A DNA stretch of 64,000 nucleotides from Sphingomicrobium nitratireducens (GTDB lineage Bacteria > Pseudomonadota > Alphaproteobacteria > Sphingomonadales > Sphingomonadaceae), in assembly GCF_026157035.1 (NCBI RefSeq), contig NZ_JANJZA010000002.1:1-64000 (forward strand), given 5' to 3'. Positions 55,714-64,000 of the stretch are shown piece after piece. A program made the position numbers and the translations under genes. How positions within the stretch are numbered: the stretch's first letter is position 1; each line of letters starts with the position of its first letter. The notes under the pieces are model-generated. The model did no database searches. It saw nothing but the letters and a program-made list of their open reading frames with translations, and had not been told where the DNA came from.

Positions 55714-55893
55714 ATGGCCGTCCCTAAGAGAAAAACCTCGCCCTCGAAGAAGGGCATGCGTCGCAGCCACCACGCGCTGACCCCGGCGAGCTACCAGGAA
55801 TGCCCGAATTGCGGCGAACTGAAGCGCCCGCACAACCTGTGCTCGGCCTGCGGCCACTATAACGGCCGCGAAATCGTCGCTCCCGCCGACTAA
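55714..55893 (+). CDS. rpmF: 50S ribosomal protein L32
   Basis: A 59-residue ribosomal protein. The start [20 protein letters not shown] and the zinc-finger pairs CPNCG and CSACG are diagnostic. The gene is followed by plsX and fabH, the conserved order in proteobacteria. Confidence 0.98.
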   Translation: MAVPKRKTSPSKKGMRRSHHALTPASYQECPNCGELKRPHNLCSACGHYNGREIVAPAD

Positions 55894-55922
55894 GCGCGTC
55901 GCGTAGGCGTAGGCGAAAGAGA

Positions 55923-56972
55923 GTGGTCGCCAGCCCACGCATTGCCATCGACGCCATGGGTGGCGACGTCGGCCCGGCGACCATGGTCGCCGGGGCCGCG
56001 ATCGCGCGTCGTCGCGATTCGTCGCTCGTCTTCGACCTTTATGGCGACGAGAGCCTGATCGGCCCCGAACTGGCCGCCCACCCCGGGCTGGCCAGCGCGT
56101 GCACGCTCCATCATACCGCCGACGCGATCGAGGCCAGCGAGAAGCCCTCGCGCGCCATCCGCCGCGCCAAGACCACCTCGATGGGCATGGCGATCAACGC
56201 GGTGAAGGATGGCAAGGCGCACGCCGCACTGTCGGGCGGCAATACCGGCGCGCTGATGGCTATCGCCAAGCTCGCGCTGCGCACGATGGCCGGAATCGAT
56301 CGCCCGGCCCTGTCCGCGCTCCTCCCGACCCTGGGCGACACCGACTGCGTGATGCTCGACCTCGGCGCGAATACCGAGTGCGACGCCCAGAACCTCGTCC
56401 AGTTCGCGGTGATGGGCTCGGCCTATGCCCGCACGGTGCTCGAAATCGACCGCCCGCGCGTGAAATTGCTCAACATCGGCACCGAGGAACTGAAGGGTAC
56501 CGACGAGCTCAAGGACGCCGCCGCGATGCTTCGCGAGGCCGACTATCTCCCGTTGCGATTCGACGGCTTCACCGAGGGCGACAAATTGTCGCGCGGCGAT
56601 GTCGACGTGGTCGTCACCGACGGCTTCTCGGGCAATATCGCATTGAAGACCGCCGAAGGCACCGCGCGCTTCGTCACCGACCTCCTGCGCCGCGCCTTCG
56701 AAAGCTCGCTACGGTCCAAGGCCGGGTTCGCGCTCTCGCGTCCCGCGTTCCGGCTTCTCAAGGTCCATCTCGACCCCAACAATCACAATGGCGCGGTCTT
56801 CCTCGGGCTGAACGGCCTCGTGGTGAAGAGCCACGGTAGCGCCAACCCCAAGGGCGTGGCCAACGCGATTCGGGTCGCCGCCTCGATGGTACGCAACGAC
56901 ATCACCGACAAGATCGCCGAGGATCTCGACAATTTCCGTGCCCACGCCTTCAACGGCGGGGAAGGCAAGTGA
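55923..56972 (+). CDS. plsX: Phosphate acyltransferase PlsX
   Basis: A 349-residue enzyme that makes acyl-phosphate from acyl-ACP for phospholipid synthesis. Motifs: [19 protein letters not shown] and [17 protein letters not shown] 55923 was taken as start; GAAAGAGA precedes it. It overlaps fabH by 4 nt (GTGA). Confidence 0.97.
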   Translation: MVASPRIAIDAMGGDVGPATMVAGAAIARRRDSSLVFDLYGDESLIGPELAAHPGLASACTLHHTADAIEASEKPSRAIRRAKTTSMGMAINAVKDGKAHAALSGGNTGALMAIAKLALRTMAGIDRPALSALLPTLGDTDCVMLDLGANTECDAQNLVQFAVMGSAYARTVLEIDRPRVKLLNIGTEELKGTDELKDAAAMLREADYLPLRFDGFTEGDKLSRGDVDVVVTDGFSGNIALKTAEGTARFVTDLLRRAFESSLRSKAGFALSRPAFRLLKVHLDPNNHNGAVFLGLNGLVVKSHGSANPKGVANAIRVAASMVRNDITDKIAEDLDNFRAHAFNGGEGK

Positions 56973-57931
56973 CGCTTCGTTCGGTCGTCAGGGGCAGCGG
57001 ATCCGCCCTGCCCAAGCGGGTCGTCAGCAATGCCGAACTGGCCGAGCAGGTCGACACGTCCGACGAGTGGATCGTCGAGCGCACCGGCATCCGCCAGCGC
57101 TACATCGCCGACGATAGCGAGACCACGTCGAGCCTGGCGACCGACGCGGCCCGCAGGGCACTCGAAGCGGCCGGTTTCGACGCGTCGAGCATCGATCTCA
57201 TCGTCCTAGCCACCGCGACCCCGGACCAGACGTTCCCGGCGACGGCGACCAAGGTGCAGGCCAATCTGGGTATCGCCGACTGCATCGCGTTCGACGTCGC
57301 GGCGGTGTGCACCGGTTTCCTCTACGCGCTGACTGTCGCCGATTCGATGCTGCGCGGGGGCAATGCCAAGCGCGCGCTCGTGATCGGCGCGGAAACCTTC
57401 AGCCGCATCCTCGACTGGGAGGACCGCGGCACCTGCGTTCTGTTCGGCGACGGGGCGGGCGCGATCGTGCTCGAGGCGGCCGACGAGGACGGCAAGGGCA
57501 TCCTCGATACCCGCCTCCATGCCGCGGGTCAGCACAACGAGCTTCTCTATGTCGATGGCGGCCCGTCGACGACGAAGACGGTCGGCCATCTGCGCATGCG
57601 CGGACGCGAGGTGTTCCGCCACGCGGTGGTCAACCTCGCCGAGGTCCTCACCGAAACCCTCGAAGGCGCAGGACTCACCGCCGCCGACATCGACTGGGTC
57701 GTCCCGCATCAGGCCAATGCCCGCATCCTCGACGCTACCGCCAAGAAACTGGGTCTCGACCCGTCCAAGGTCGTGGTCACTGTCGACAAGCACGCGAACA
57801 CGTCGGCCGCTTCGGTTCCGCTCGCCTTCGACGAAGCCGTTCGCGACGGGCGCATCAAGCCCGGCGACATGGTCGTGATGGAAGCGATGGGCGGCGGGCT
57901 GACTTGGGGCGCGGCTGTCCTGCGCTATTGA
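56969..57931 (+). CDS. fabH: 3-oxoacyl-[acyl-carrier-protein] synthase III
   Basis: A 320-residue condensing enzyme starting fatty-acid chains from acetyl-CoA and malonyl-ACP. The catalytic Cys is C114 in [13 protein letters not shown], with His in VPHQAN and Asn in [12 protein letters not shown] 56969 overlaps the plsX stop. Confidence 0.97.
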   Translation: MTLRSVVRGSGSALPKRVVSNAELAEQVDTSDEWIVERTGIRQRYIADDSETTSSLATDAARRALEAAGFDASSIDLIVLATATPDQTFPATATKVQANLGIADCIAFDVAAVCTGFLYALTVADSMLRGGNAKRALVIGAETFSRILDWEDRGTCVLFGDGAGAIVLEAADEDGKGILDTRLHAAGQHNELLYVDGGPSTTKTVGHLRMRGREVFRHAVVNLAEVLTETLEGAGLTAADIDWVVPHQANARILDATAKKLGLDPSKVVVTVDKHANTSAASVPLAFDEAVRDGRIKPGDMVVMEAMGGGLTWGAAVLRY

Positions 57932-57960
57932 AATCCCTCGAAAAATGTCCAACAGTCCTT

Positions 57961-57979
57961 GTACCGTGCAACGCGGTAC
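57961..57979 (+). promoter_or_regulatory. Hairpin in the fabH-ihfA gap
   Basis: GTACCG and CGGTAC form a 6-bp stem around a 7-nt loop, 30 nt after the fabH stop. A second stem (CCCGG at 57991, CCGGG at 58005) follows it. Neither has a T-run. They could be processing or attenuation structures before ihfA. Confidence 0.3.
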
Positions 57980-58031
57980 GAGTTGATTCACCCGGGCTGC
58001 CGGTCCGGGAAACGGGGGTGGGAGAGATTAC

Positions 58032-58364
58032 ATGGCCGATGCAGGAGTGGCGCGGATGACGCAGAGCGAGGGCGACGATGCGGGTACGATGACGCGTGCC
58101 GATCTCGCGGACGTCGTTCACCGCAAGCTGGGCCTGAGCCGCGCCGAGTCGGCAAGCCTCGTCGAACGCGTTCTGTTCCACATGTGCCATTCGCTGTCCG
58201 ACGGCGACAACGTGAAGCTTTCGGGCTTCGGCAGCTTCATCCTGCGAGACAAGGGCGAGCGGATCGGTCGCAATCCCAAGACCGGCGTCGAAGTGCCGAT
58301 CGCGCCGCGCCGCGTGATGACCTTCCGCGCCAGCCAGATCATGCGCGACAAGATCTCGGGCTGA
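58032..58364 (+). CDS. ihfA: Integration host factor subunit alpha
   Basis: A 110-residue DNA-bending protein of the IHF/HU family: [28 protein letters not shown] and RNPKTG arm motif. ATG 58032 has GGGAGAG upstream; the N-terminal extension of about 19 residues before MTRADL is longer than usual, so internal ATG starts at 58056 or 58089 are possible. Followed by the merR gene, as in other alphaproteobacteria. Confidence 0.95.
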   Translation: MADAGVARMTQSEGDDAGTMTRADLADVVHRKLGLSRAESASLVERVLFHMCHSLSDGDNVKLSGFGSFILRDKGERIGRNPKTGVEVPIAPRRVMTFRASQIMRDKISG

Positions 58365-58371
58365 TCGCCGG

Positions 58372-58752
58372 ATGGCTCCCGAGGGCAAGGATGCGGGCGC
58401 CTTCCTCACGATCGGGGAATTGAGCGAGGAACTGGGCGTCGCCCAGCACATCCTGCGCTACTGGGAAACCAAGTTCGCCCAATTGAAACCGCTCAAGCGC
58501 GCGGGCAACCGCCGCTATTATCGCCCGGCCGATGTCGACTTGGCGCGGCGGATCCATCGGCTCCTCAATGCGGAGGGCTATACGGTCAAGGGCGCACAGA
58601 AGGCGCTACGGTCGAAGGACGATGAGCAGCCGACGCTGGCACCTGCGCCGACGCCCTCGCCCGCACCGGTCGCTGCGCCCGCATCGCCTTCCGTCGACCT
58701 GCACCGACTTCGCGACATTCGCGACCGGCTGGCCGACGCGCTGCGTTCCTAG
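58372..58752 (+). CDS. MerR-family transcriptional regulator
   Basis: A 126-residue protein with an N-terminal MerR winged helix ([23 protein letters not shown] ... [20 protein letters not shown]), followed by a Pro/Ala-rich linker and a short C-terminal helix. This is the form always found beside ihfA. Its stop lies on a CTAG shared with the convergent SixA-like gene. Confidence 0.93.
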   Translation: MAPEGKDAGAFLTIGELSEELGVAQHILRYWETKFAQLKPLKRAGNRRYYRPADVDLARRIHRLLNAEGYTVKGAQKALRSKDDEQPTLAPAPTPSPAPVAAPASPSVDLHRLRDIRDRLADALRS

Positions 58753-59252
58753 AGGTCTCTCGGCCGCACGAAGCGGACCAGGCGTCCCGACCCGGCCCCC
58801 ACGTCGCTCCAGCGCGGGAGCGCAATTTCGCACAGGGCAGCTGTCGGGTATTTTTCCCGCAAATGCGCCCATTCCTTGCCGTCACCATCTCCCACGAGGT
58901 CGGTTGCGAGCCAATGCATCCCGGGGTTGTGACCGGCGATCAGGAGGCGCGACACGTCCGCGTCCATGCCCCTCACGATCCCCATCAGGCGCGCGATCGA
59001 GGCACCGTAGAGCTGCTGGTCGAAGTGCGGTTCGGGCAGTCGCGGGCATGTCTCTCGCACGCCCCTGAGCGTCTCGACGACGCGGCGCGCGGGGCTGGCG
59101 ACCACCCTTTCCACGGGATCGAGGGTGGCAAGCAAGGTCCCAACCCGAGGCGCGGCCTCGCGCCCGCGTTCGTTGAGGGGACGGTCGAAGTCGGGCAGCC
59201 CGGCGTGGCTCCAGTCGGACTTGGCGTGACGCAACAGGAGCAATTCAGGCAT
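58749..59252 (-). CDS. SixA-like histidine phosphatase
   Basis: A 167-residue protein with the histidine-phosphatase RHA motif near the N-terminus ([11 protein letters not shown]), [12 protein letters not shown] and a second His in IAGHNPGM. Such enzymes remove phosphate from phosphohistidine proteins or other substrates. ATG 59252 was chosen; the longer reading upstream is the helicase end out of frame. It overlaps the helicase by 8 nt. Confidence 0.9.
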   Translation of the reverse strand: MPELLLLRHAKSDWSHAGLPDFDRPLNERGREAAPRVGTLLATLDPVERVVASPARRVVETLRGVRETCPRLPEPHFDQQLYGASIARLMGIVRGMDADVSRLLIAGHNPGMHWLATDLVGDGDGKEWAHLREKYPTAALCEIALPRWSDVGAGSGRLVRFVRPRDL

Positions 59253-61947
59253 CGTTCGTCTCCGTCGGCGCCGCGACGGTCGCGGCCATTCCGGCGGCGA
59301 CACGCGCGACCACCTCGTCCAGCGGGAGCCGGTGCACCGCAACACCTTCGGGGAAGGCGGTAAGCAGGCGCGACGGCATTGCCGCCGACAGGATCACGAA
59401 CTGGCCGCTGTCGCCGGCCCGTCGCACCAAACGCCCGTAGGCCTGCCGCAGTTTCGCGCGCACCACTTCGTCGTCGTAATCACGCCCGCCATGTGCCAGC
59501 CTCCGCGCCGCGTGGAGCACGGTCGGGCGCGGCCACGGCACGCGCTCCATCACCACCAGCCGCAGCGAGCGTCCGGGCACGTCGACCCCGTCGCGCAGCG
59601 CGTCGGTGCCGAGAAGGCTGGAACGAGGATCGTCGCGGAACATGTCGACCAGCGTGCCGGTGTCGATCGGGTCGACATGCTGCGCGTAGAGCGGCAGCCC
59701 CGCGCGGGCCAAGCGGTCGGCGATCCGCGCATGGACGGCGCGCAGCCGCTTGATCGCGGTGAACAGTCCGAGCGTGCCTCCGCCCGCCGCCTCGATCAGT
59801 CTGGCATAGGCGCCGGCGAGCGTGGGCAGGTCGCCCTGGCGAATATCGGTCGCGACCAGCACTTCGGTCGCACGCGGATAATCGAACGGACTTTCGGCCT
59901 CGAATTCGTTCGGGCGCTGGTCGAGATGCGCCGCCCCGGTGCGCGCCCGCGCGCGCTCCCAGCCCTCCGCCCCCTTGAGCGTCGCCGAAGTGACGACCAC
60001 GCCATGCGCGGGTTCGAGCACCGCGCGCGCCAACGGCCGCGTCGGATCGAGCCAGTGGCGGCGGATGCCGATGTCGTATTCGCGCGCCTCGACCCGGTCG
60101 ATCGCGAGCCAGTCGACGAAATCCGGATCGCTCGGCCCGCCGATCCGCCCCAGCATCGCCATCCACGCGGTCAGCGTCTCGCGTCGCCAGCCGAGCGAGA
60201 GGATCGACCCTTCGACCCGCGCGCGCGCCTGGCTGTCGAGCCAGTCGGGCGTTTCCTCGAGCACCGCTTCGAGCCTGCGCGACAGGGTCGCGAGCGGCTT
60301 GGCGATCGCTTCGAGCGCTTCGAGCGCCGCGCCCGCCGCCGCGACCAATTTTCCGTCCACCTCGGCCAGCTCGGTCTCGATCCCGTAGCCCGCATCCTCG
60401 GCCTTGGCGCGCGCATAGGTCATCGAGCGCACCTCGGCGAACAACGTCTCGATCGGCCCCCACGGATCACCCTCGCCGATCCGGCCGAGCCAGCCGTCGC
60501 TATTGAGCGCGCGCGCCGCCTCGATCGCGTCCTCGAGCGCGCGCCCGCCTTCCTCGTCGTAGCTAGCGACGTCCATCAGCCGCGCCGCCAGTCCGCGCCT
60601 GCGCCCGCGCGCCTTGCCCTCGGGGCCGATGATCCAGCGCCTCAGTTCGATCGCCTCACGCCCGGTCAAGGCGGCGGCGAAGGTCGAATCGGCGGCGTCG
60701 AACAAATGATGCCCCTCGTCGAACACGATTCGCGTCGGCGCGCCGGGCTTGGCGCGCGCGGCGTTGACCATCACCAGCGCGTGGTTGGCGATGACGAGGT
60801 CGGCTTCGCGCCCGGCCCGCTCGGCGCGCTCGATGAAGCAGCGGCGATAATGCGCGCAGCCGGCATAGACGCATTCGCCACGCCGGTCGGTGAGTGCGGT
60901 CGCCCCCGCGCGGCGAAACAGGCTCGGCAGCCAGCCCGGCAGGTCGCCGCCGACCATGTCGCCGTCCTTGGTATAGGCCGCCCAGCGCGCGACCAGCTGC
61001 GCGAGGATCGCCGCGCGGCCCGAAAAGCCGCCCTGCATCGCATCCTCGAGGTTGAGCAGGCACAGGTAATTCTCGCGCCCCTTGCGCACGACGATGCGCC
61101 GCTTGCGCTCCTCCTCGTCGGGAAACAGGCGGTGCCCCTCGGCATCGAGCTGGCGCTGCAGCGCCTTGGTGTAGGTCGACACCCACACCGTCCCGCCCGC
61201 TTCCTCGGCCCACAGCGAAGCGGGCGCGAGATAGGCGAGCGTCTTGCCGATCCCGGTGCCCGCGTCGGCGAGCAACAGGTTGGGCCGCCCCGGCTCCTTG
61301 CGCGGATCGAAGGCGCGCGCCGCCTCCGCCGCCATCGCCTGCTGGCCCTCGCGCGGCTCGGCCCCCTCGCCTGCCAACCGCGCCAGTCGCCGCTTGGCCG
61401 CCTCGCCGTCAATCGAGATGGTGCGCGGCGGCATCGGCTCGGGCGCCTCTTCCCATTCGGGCAGGCGCGAGAAGAGCGAGCGTTCCGCCTGCCCCGGCAC
61501 TTCCAGCCGCTGCGCGATGAAATTGGCCCAGCCCCAGCCGTGCCGCTGGAGCGTGCGCGCGACCGTCCAGGCGCCCTCGCGCTCGGCCCATTCGGCCTCC
61601 CCCAACCGTTCGAGCAATGCGCCTGCGATGGCCGCCAGGCTGAGCGCTTCCTCGCGCTCGTCGCGCGGCGCGGCCAGCCCCGAAGCACGCGCCATCCCCG
61701 CCACCGTAGGCACGGCGAAGCGCGTTGGATGGATGAAGGCGAACAGTTCGAGGAGGTCGAGGCCGGAGAGATCGGGGTAGCCGAGGCGCTGGCCCACCAG
61801 CGGTGCGTTCAAGAGGATATGCGGCGTCTCGGCCGCCCGCGCGACCGCCTCGCCGCGCGTCAGGCGCGAGACGTCGCCGCGCGCATCGACCCGCCAGATG
61901 CCGGCATGGGTCGCATGGAGCGCGGGAAGGGGAAGCGGTTCGGCCAC
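59245..61947 (-). CDS. DinG/XPD-like ATP-dependent DNA helicase
   Basis: A 900-residue superfamily 2 helicase from GTG 61947. Walker A AGTGIGKT (229-236), Fe-S cluster Cys set (NYLC, ECVYAGC, RRC), DEGH box, and ATSATL and late helicase motifs. The first 200 residues are an N-terminal extension typical of the sphingomonad and alphaproteobacterial form. Probable role in DNA repair or replication-fork maintenance. A TTG five codons earlier is an alternative start. Confidence 0.93.
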   Translation of the reverse strand: MAEPLPLPALHATHAGIWRVDARGDVSRLTRGEAVARAAETPHILLNAPLVGQRLGYPDLSGLDLLELFAFIHPTRFAVPTVAGMARASGLAAPRDEREEALSLAAIAGALLERLGEAEWAEREGAWTVARTLQRHGWGWANFIAQRLEVPGQAERSLFSRLPEWEEAPEPMPPRTISIDGEAAKRRLARLAGEGAEPREGQQAMAAEAARAFDPRKEPGRPNLLLADAGTGIGKTLAYLAPASLWAEEAGGTVWVSTYTKALQRQLDAEGHRLFPDEEERKRRIVVRKGRENYLCLLNLEDAMQGGFSGRAAILAQLVARWAAYTKDGDMVGGDLPGWLPSLFRRAGATALTDRRGECVYAGCAHYRRCFIERAERAGREADLVIANHALVMVNAARAKPGAPTRIVFDEGHHLFDAADSTFAAALTGREAIELRRWIIGPEGKARGRRRGLAARLMDVASYDEEGGRALEDAIEAARALNSDGWLGRIGEGDPWGPIETLFAEVRSMTYARAKAEDAGYGIETELAEVDGKLVAAAGAALEALEAIAKPLATLSRRLEAVLEETPDWLDSQARARVEGSILSLGWRRETLTAWMAMLGRIGGPSDPDFVDWLAIDRVEAREYDIGIRRHWLDPTRPLARAVLEPAHGVVVTSATLKGAEGWERARARTGAAHLDQRPNEFEAESPFDYPRATEVLVATDIRQGDLPTLAGAYARLIEAAGGGTLGLFTAIKRLRAVHARIADRLARAGLPLYAQHVDPIDTGTLVDMFRDDPRSSLLGTDALRDGVDVPGRSLRLVVMERVPWPRPTVLHAARRLAHGGRDYDDEVVRAKLRQAYGRLVRRAGDSGQFVILSAAMPSRLLTAFPEGVAVHRLPLDEVVARVAAGMAATVAAPTETNDA

Positions 61948-62007
61948 TTCCCCTCTCTGCAACGCTGGGAACGAAAGGGCAACGAGGGCTTCGCGCCCCC
62001 GCGCGAC

Positions 62008-62223
62008 CTATTCCTCGTGAACCGTCGTGGTCGTGCGCGTCACCTCGCCCTCGGCAGGCTCCTTGAGCTTGGTGTTGGTGACGGTCGACATGATCCCGAT
62101 GCCGAGCAGCACGATCGCGCCGATCCCGACCCACATGGGCGGCACGCCGAGCGAAATCGCGCCGTAGGCCAGCCCGCCGAGCAGGACGAGGAAACCGATG
62201 AAATAGACACCCGATGAAGACAT
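62008..62223 (-). CDS. Small two-helix membrane protein
   Basis: A 71-residue protein with two hydrophobic segments (about 5-25 and 31-48) and a Thr-rich tail ending TVHEE. AAAAGGAG lies upstream of ATG 62223. It is placed between the helicase and lysS, divergent from lysS. No family recognised. Confidence 0.75.
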   Translation of the reverse strand: MSSSGVYFIGFLVLLGGLAYGAISLGVPPMWVGIGAIVLLGIGIMSTVTNTKLKEPAEGEVTRTTTTVHEE

Positions 62224-62322
62224 GGTTCTTCTCCTTTTGGGAGAATTTACGCCTGCGGAACGATCGGGTTCCCGATTGTCCCGCCCTTGCACTGCAACAG
62301 CGAGCGCCCTAGCAGACGCAGC

Positions 62323-63912
62323 ATGACCATCGACCCCGCGATCCGCGACGCCGCGCGCGTCTCCAAGGCCTGGCCCTACGAGGAAGCCCGCAAGCTCCTC
62401 AAACGCTGGCCCGACGGAAAGCCCGACGGGGCGCCGATGGTGTTCGAGACCGGTTACGGCCCCTCGGGCCTGCCGCATATCGGGACCTTCAACGAGGTGC
62501 TGCGCACCACGATGGTTCGCCGCGCCTACGAGGAACTGACCGGCGGCGCGCCGACCCGGCTGATCGCGTTCAGTGACGACATGGACGGGCTGCGCAAGGT
62601 GCCCGACAACGTGCCCCAGCAGGACATGCTCGCCGAGCATCTCGGCAAGCCCCTGTCGCGCATCCCCAATCCCTTCGACACGAACGACGAGAGCTTCGCG
62701 CATCACAACAATGCGATGCTGCGCCGCTTCCTCGACGATTACGGGTTCGATTACGACTTCGTCGCCGCCTCCGATTGCTACAATTCGGGCCGCTTCGACG
62801 AGGCGCTGAAGAACGTCCTCAAACACAACCAGGACATTCTCGACATCATGCTCCCGACGCTGCGCGAGGAGCGCCGCGCCACCTATTCGCCGATCCTGCC
62901 CGTCTCGCCCACTACCGGCCGCGTGCTGCAGGTGCCGGTCGAGGTGCTCGATGCCGACACCGGCATGATTGCCTTCGCCGACGAGGACGGCACCCGCGTC
63001 GAGCAGTCCGCGCTCGGCGGGCAGGCCAAGTGCCAGTGGAAGGTCGACTGGGCGATGCGCTGGGTCGCGCTCGGCGTCGACTACGAGATGTACGGCAAGG
63101 ACCTGACCGATTCAGGCGTCCAGTCGGGCCGCATCGCCAAGGTTCTCGGCGGCCGCAAGCCCGAGGGACTCATCTACGAGATGTTCCTCGACGAGAAGGG
63201 CGAGAAGATCTCCAAGTCGAAGGGCAACGGCCTCTCGATCGAGGAGTGGCTGACCTATGGCAGCCAGGAAAGCCTCGCCTTCTACATCTACCGCGAACCC
63301 AAGAAGGCGAAGAACCTTCACCTTGGTCTGGTCCCTCGTGCGGTCGACGAATATTGGCAGTTTCGCGGGAATTATTCGGACCAGGAAGCCGACAAGAAGC
63401 TCGGCAACCCGGTCCACCACATCCATGCCGGCAAAGTGCCGGACAAGGCGCTCCCGCTTACCTTCGGGCTGCTCCTCAACCTCGTCTCGCTCCCGGGCGT
63501 GCAGGACAAGGAGATCGCGTGGAAATTCGTCCAGCGCTACGCCCCCGACAGCGCGCCCGAGACCGATCCCGAACTCGACGAGCTGATCGGCCTTGCGGTC
63601 AACTATGCGCGCGATTTCGTGGTGCCGGGGCTGAAGCGCCGCGCGCCGGTCGCTCACGAGGTCGATGCGCTCAAGGATCTCGATGCGGAGCTCGCCAAGG
63701 TCGACGAGGACATGGCCGCCGAGGATATCCAGACGATCGTGTTCGAGGTCGGCAAGCGCCACCCGTTCGAGAGCCTGCGCGACTGGTTCAAGGCGCTCTA
63801 CGAGACGCTGCTGGGCTCCGAGCAGGGCCCGCGCATGGGCAGCTTCATCGCGCTCTATGGCGTCGAGAACAGCCGCAAGCTGATCGCCGACGCGCTCGAC
63901 ATGGCGGGCTGA
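62323..63912 (+). CDS. lysK: Lysyl-tRNA synthetase, class I
   Basis: A 529-residue class I LysRS, the form that many alphaproteobacteria use instead of class II. The nucleotide motif GPSGLPHIG (47-54, HIGH-equivalent) and KISKS (295-299, KMSKS-equivalent) are clear. ATG 62323 is preferred over an upstream in-frame TTG. Charges tRNA-Lys with lysine. Confidence 0.96.
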   Translation: MTIDPAIRDAARVSKAWPYEEARKLLKRWPDGKPDGAPMVFETGYGPSGLPHIGTFNEVLRTTMVRRAYEELTGGAPTRLIAFSDDMDGLRKVPDNVPQQDMLAEHLGKPLSRIPNPFDTNDESFAHHNNAMLRRFLDDYGFDYDFVAASDCYNSGRFDEALKNVLKHNQDILDIMLPTLREERRATYSPILPVSPTTGRVLQVPVEVLDADTGMIAFADEDGTRVEQSALGGQAKCQWKVDWAMRWVALGVDYEMYGKDLTDSGVQSGRIAKVLGGRKPEGLIYEMFLDEKGEKISKSKGNGLSIEEWLTYGSQESLAFYIYREPKKAKNLHLGLVPRAVDEYWQFRGNYSDQEADKKLGNPVHHIHAGKVPDKALPLTFGLLLNLVSLPGVQDKEIAWKFVQRYAPDSAPETDPELDELIGLAVNYARDFVVPGLKRRAPVAHEVDALKDLDAELAKVDEDMAAEDIQTIVFEVGKRHPFESLRDWFKALYETLLGSEQGPRMGSFIALYGVENSRKLIADALDMAG

Positions 63913-63950
63913 ACCGCACTAGGGTCGCGGGGCACCGGAAGGAGCCTGCC

Positions 63951-64000
63951 GTGACACGAGCTTTCGTCCCGATCGCAGTTTTGGTCGCGCTCCTCGTAGG
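63951..64000 (+). CDS. 5' end of an exported protein gene (truncated by window)
   Basis: A strong ribosome site (GGAAGGAG) precedes GTG 63951. The 16 complete codons give a basic residue and then a hydrophobic stretch (TRAFVPIAVLVALLV), like a signal peptide or membrane anchor. Nothing more can be said because the window ends. Confidence 0.5.
   Translation, partial: MTRAFVPIAVLVALLV

Noticed and set aside
59332-62217. 961-codon plus-strand ORF opposite the DinG-like helicase
   Set aside because: Antisense shadow; the minus strand has Walker, DEGH and Fe-S motifs in the right order.

Overview
The window is a dense, GC-rich stretch of chromosome from an alphaproteobacterium, most likely a member of the Sphingomonadales. 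Supporting signs are a GapR-like DUF2312 protein, panC next to a MipZ-type ATPase, a class I lysyl-tRNA synthetase, the ihfA-MerR pair after rpmF-plsX-fabH, the yebC-ruv and ybgC-tol-pal blocks, and many 1-4 or 8 nt gene overlaps. I see no transposase, phage gene, CRISPR array, rRNA or tRNA. No gap between genes exceeds 300 bases; the longest is 4248-4530.

Layout. 1-4247 (minus) is most of a huge repetitive secreted adhesin whose C-terminus lies off the left edge. 4531-9588 (minus) reads as one operon: putP, glutathione-dependent formaldehyde dehydrogenase, two small VOC proteins, S-formylglutathione hydrolase and a universal stress protein. 9665-14391 (plus) is a five-gene, tightly overlapping catabolic operon (SDR, enoyl-CoA hydratase, acyl-CoA dehydrogenase, RidA, aminobenzoate-type CoA ligase), best read as part of an aminobenzoyl-CoA or related aromatic acyl-CoA route. 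14667-22861 (minus) holds the methylmalonyl-CoA route from propionyl-CoA to succinyl-CoA (pccB, epimerase, mutase, pccA) interleaved with two small membrane proteins, a secreted esterase and a macro-domain protein. A lipoprotein and pyruvate kinase follow.

25433-41324 carries gapR-like, DUF2855, ybjQ, an interrupted gene with an in-frame TGA, yebC-ruvC-ruvA, then ruvB and ybgC-tolQRAB-pal. Two accessory blocks interrupt what is often a continuous series in related genomes: a dipeptidase/GFA/lipoprotein/S41 block between ruvA and ruvB, and a DUF3089/XRE/membrane-protein block between ruvB and ybgC. The XRE pair has two abutting 18-bp operator-like palindromes upstream.

41407-55577 contains panC, mipZ, a phosphomannomutase, the ligase-associated DNA repair set (exonuclease, Lhr-type helicase, PdeM) without its usual ATP-dependent ligase, an M20 hydrolase with altered metal ligands, a DEDDh-type nuclease, fused pabBC, a canonical M19 dipeptidase and an MBL hydrolase. 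55714-58752 is rpmF-plsX-fabH-ihfA-merR. 58749-63912 holds a SixA-like phosphatase, a DinG/XPD-like helicase, a small membrane protein and lysyl-tRNA synthetase. The window ends just inside another exported protein. Six of nine convergent gene pairs end on one shared CTAG, each gene using TAG as its stop.
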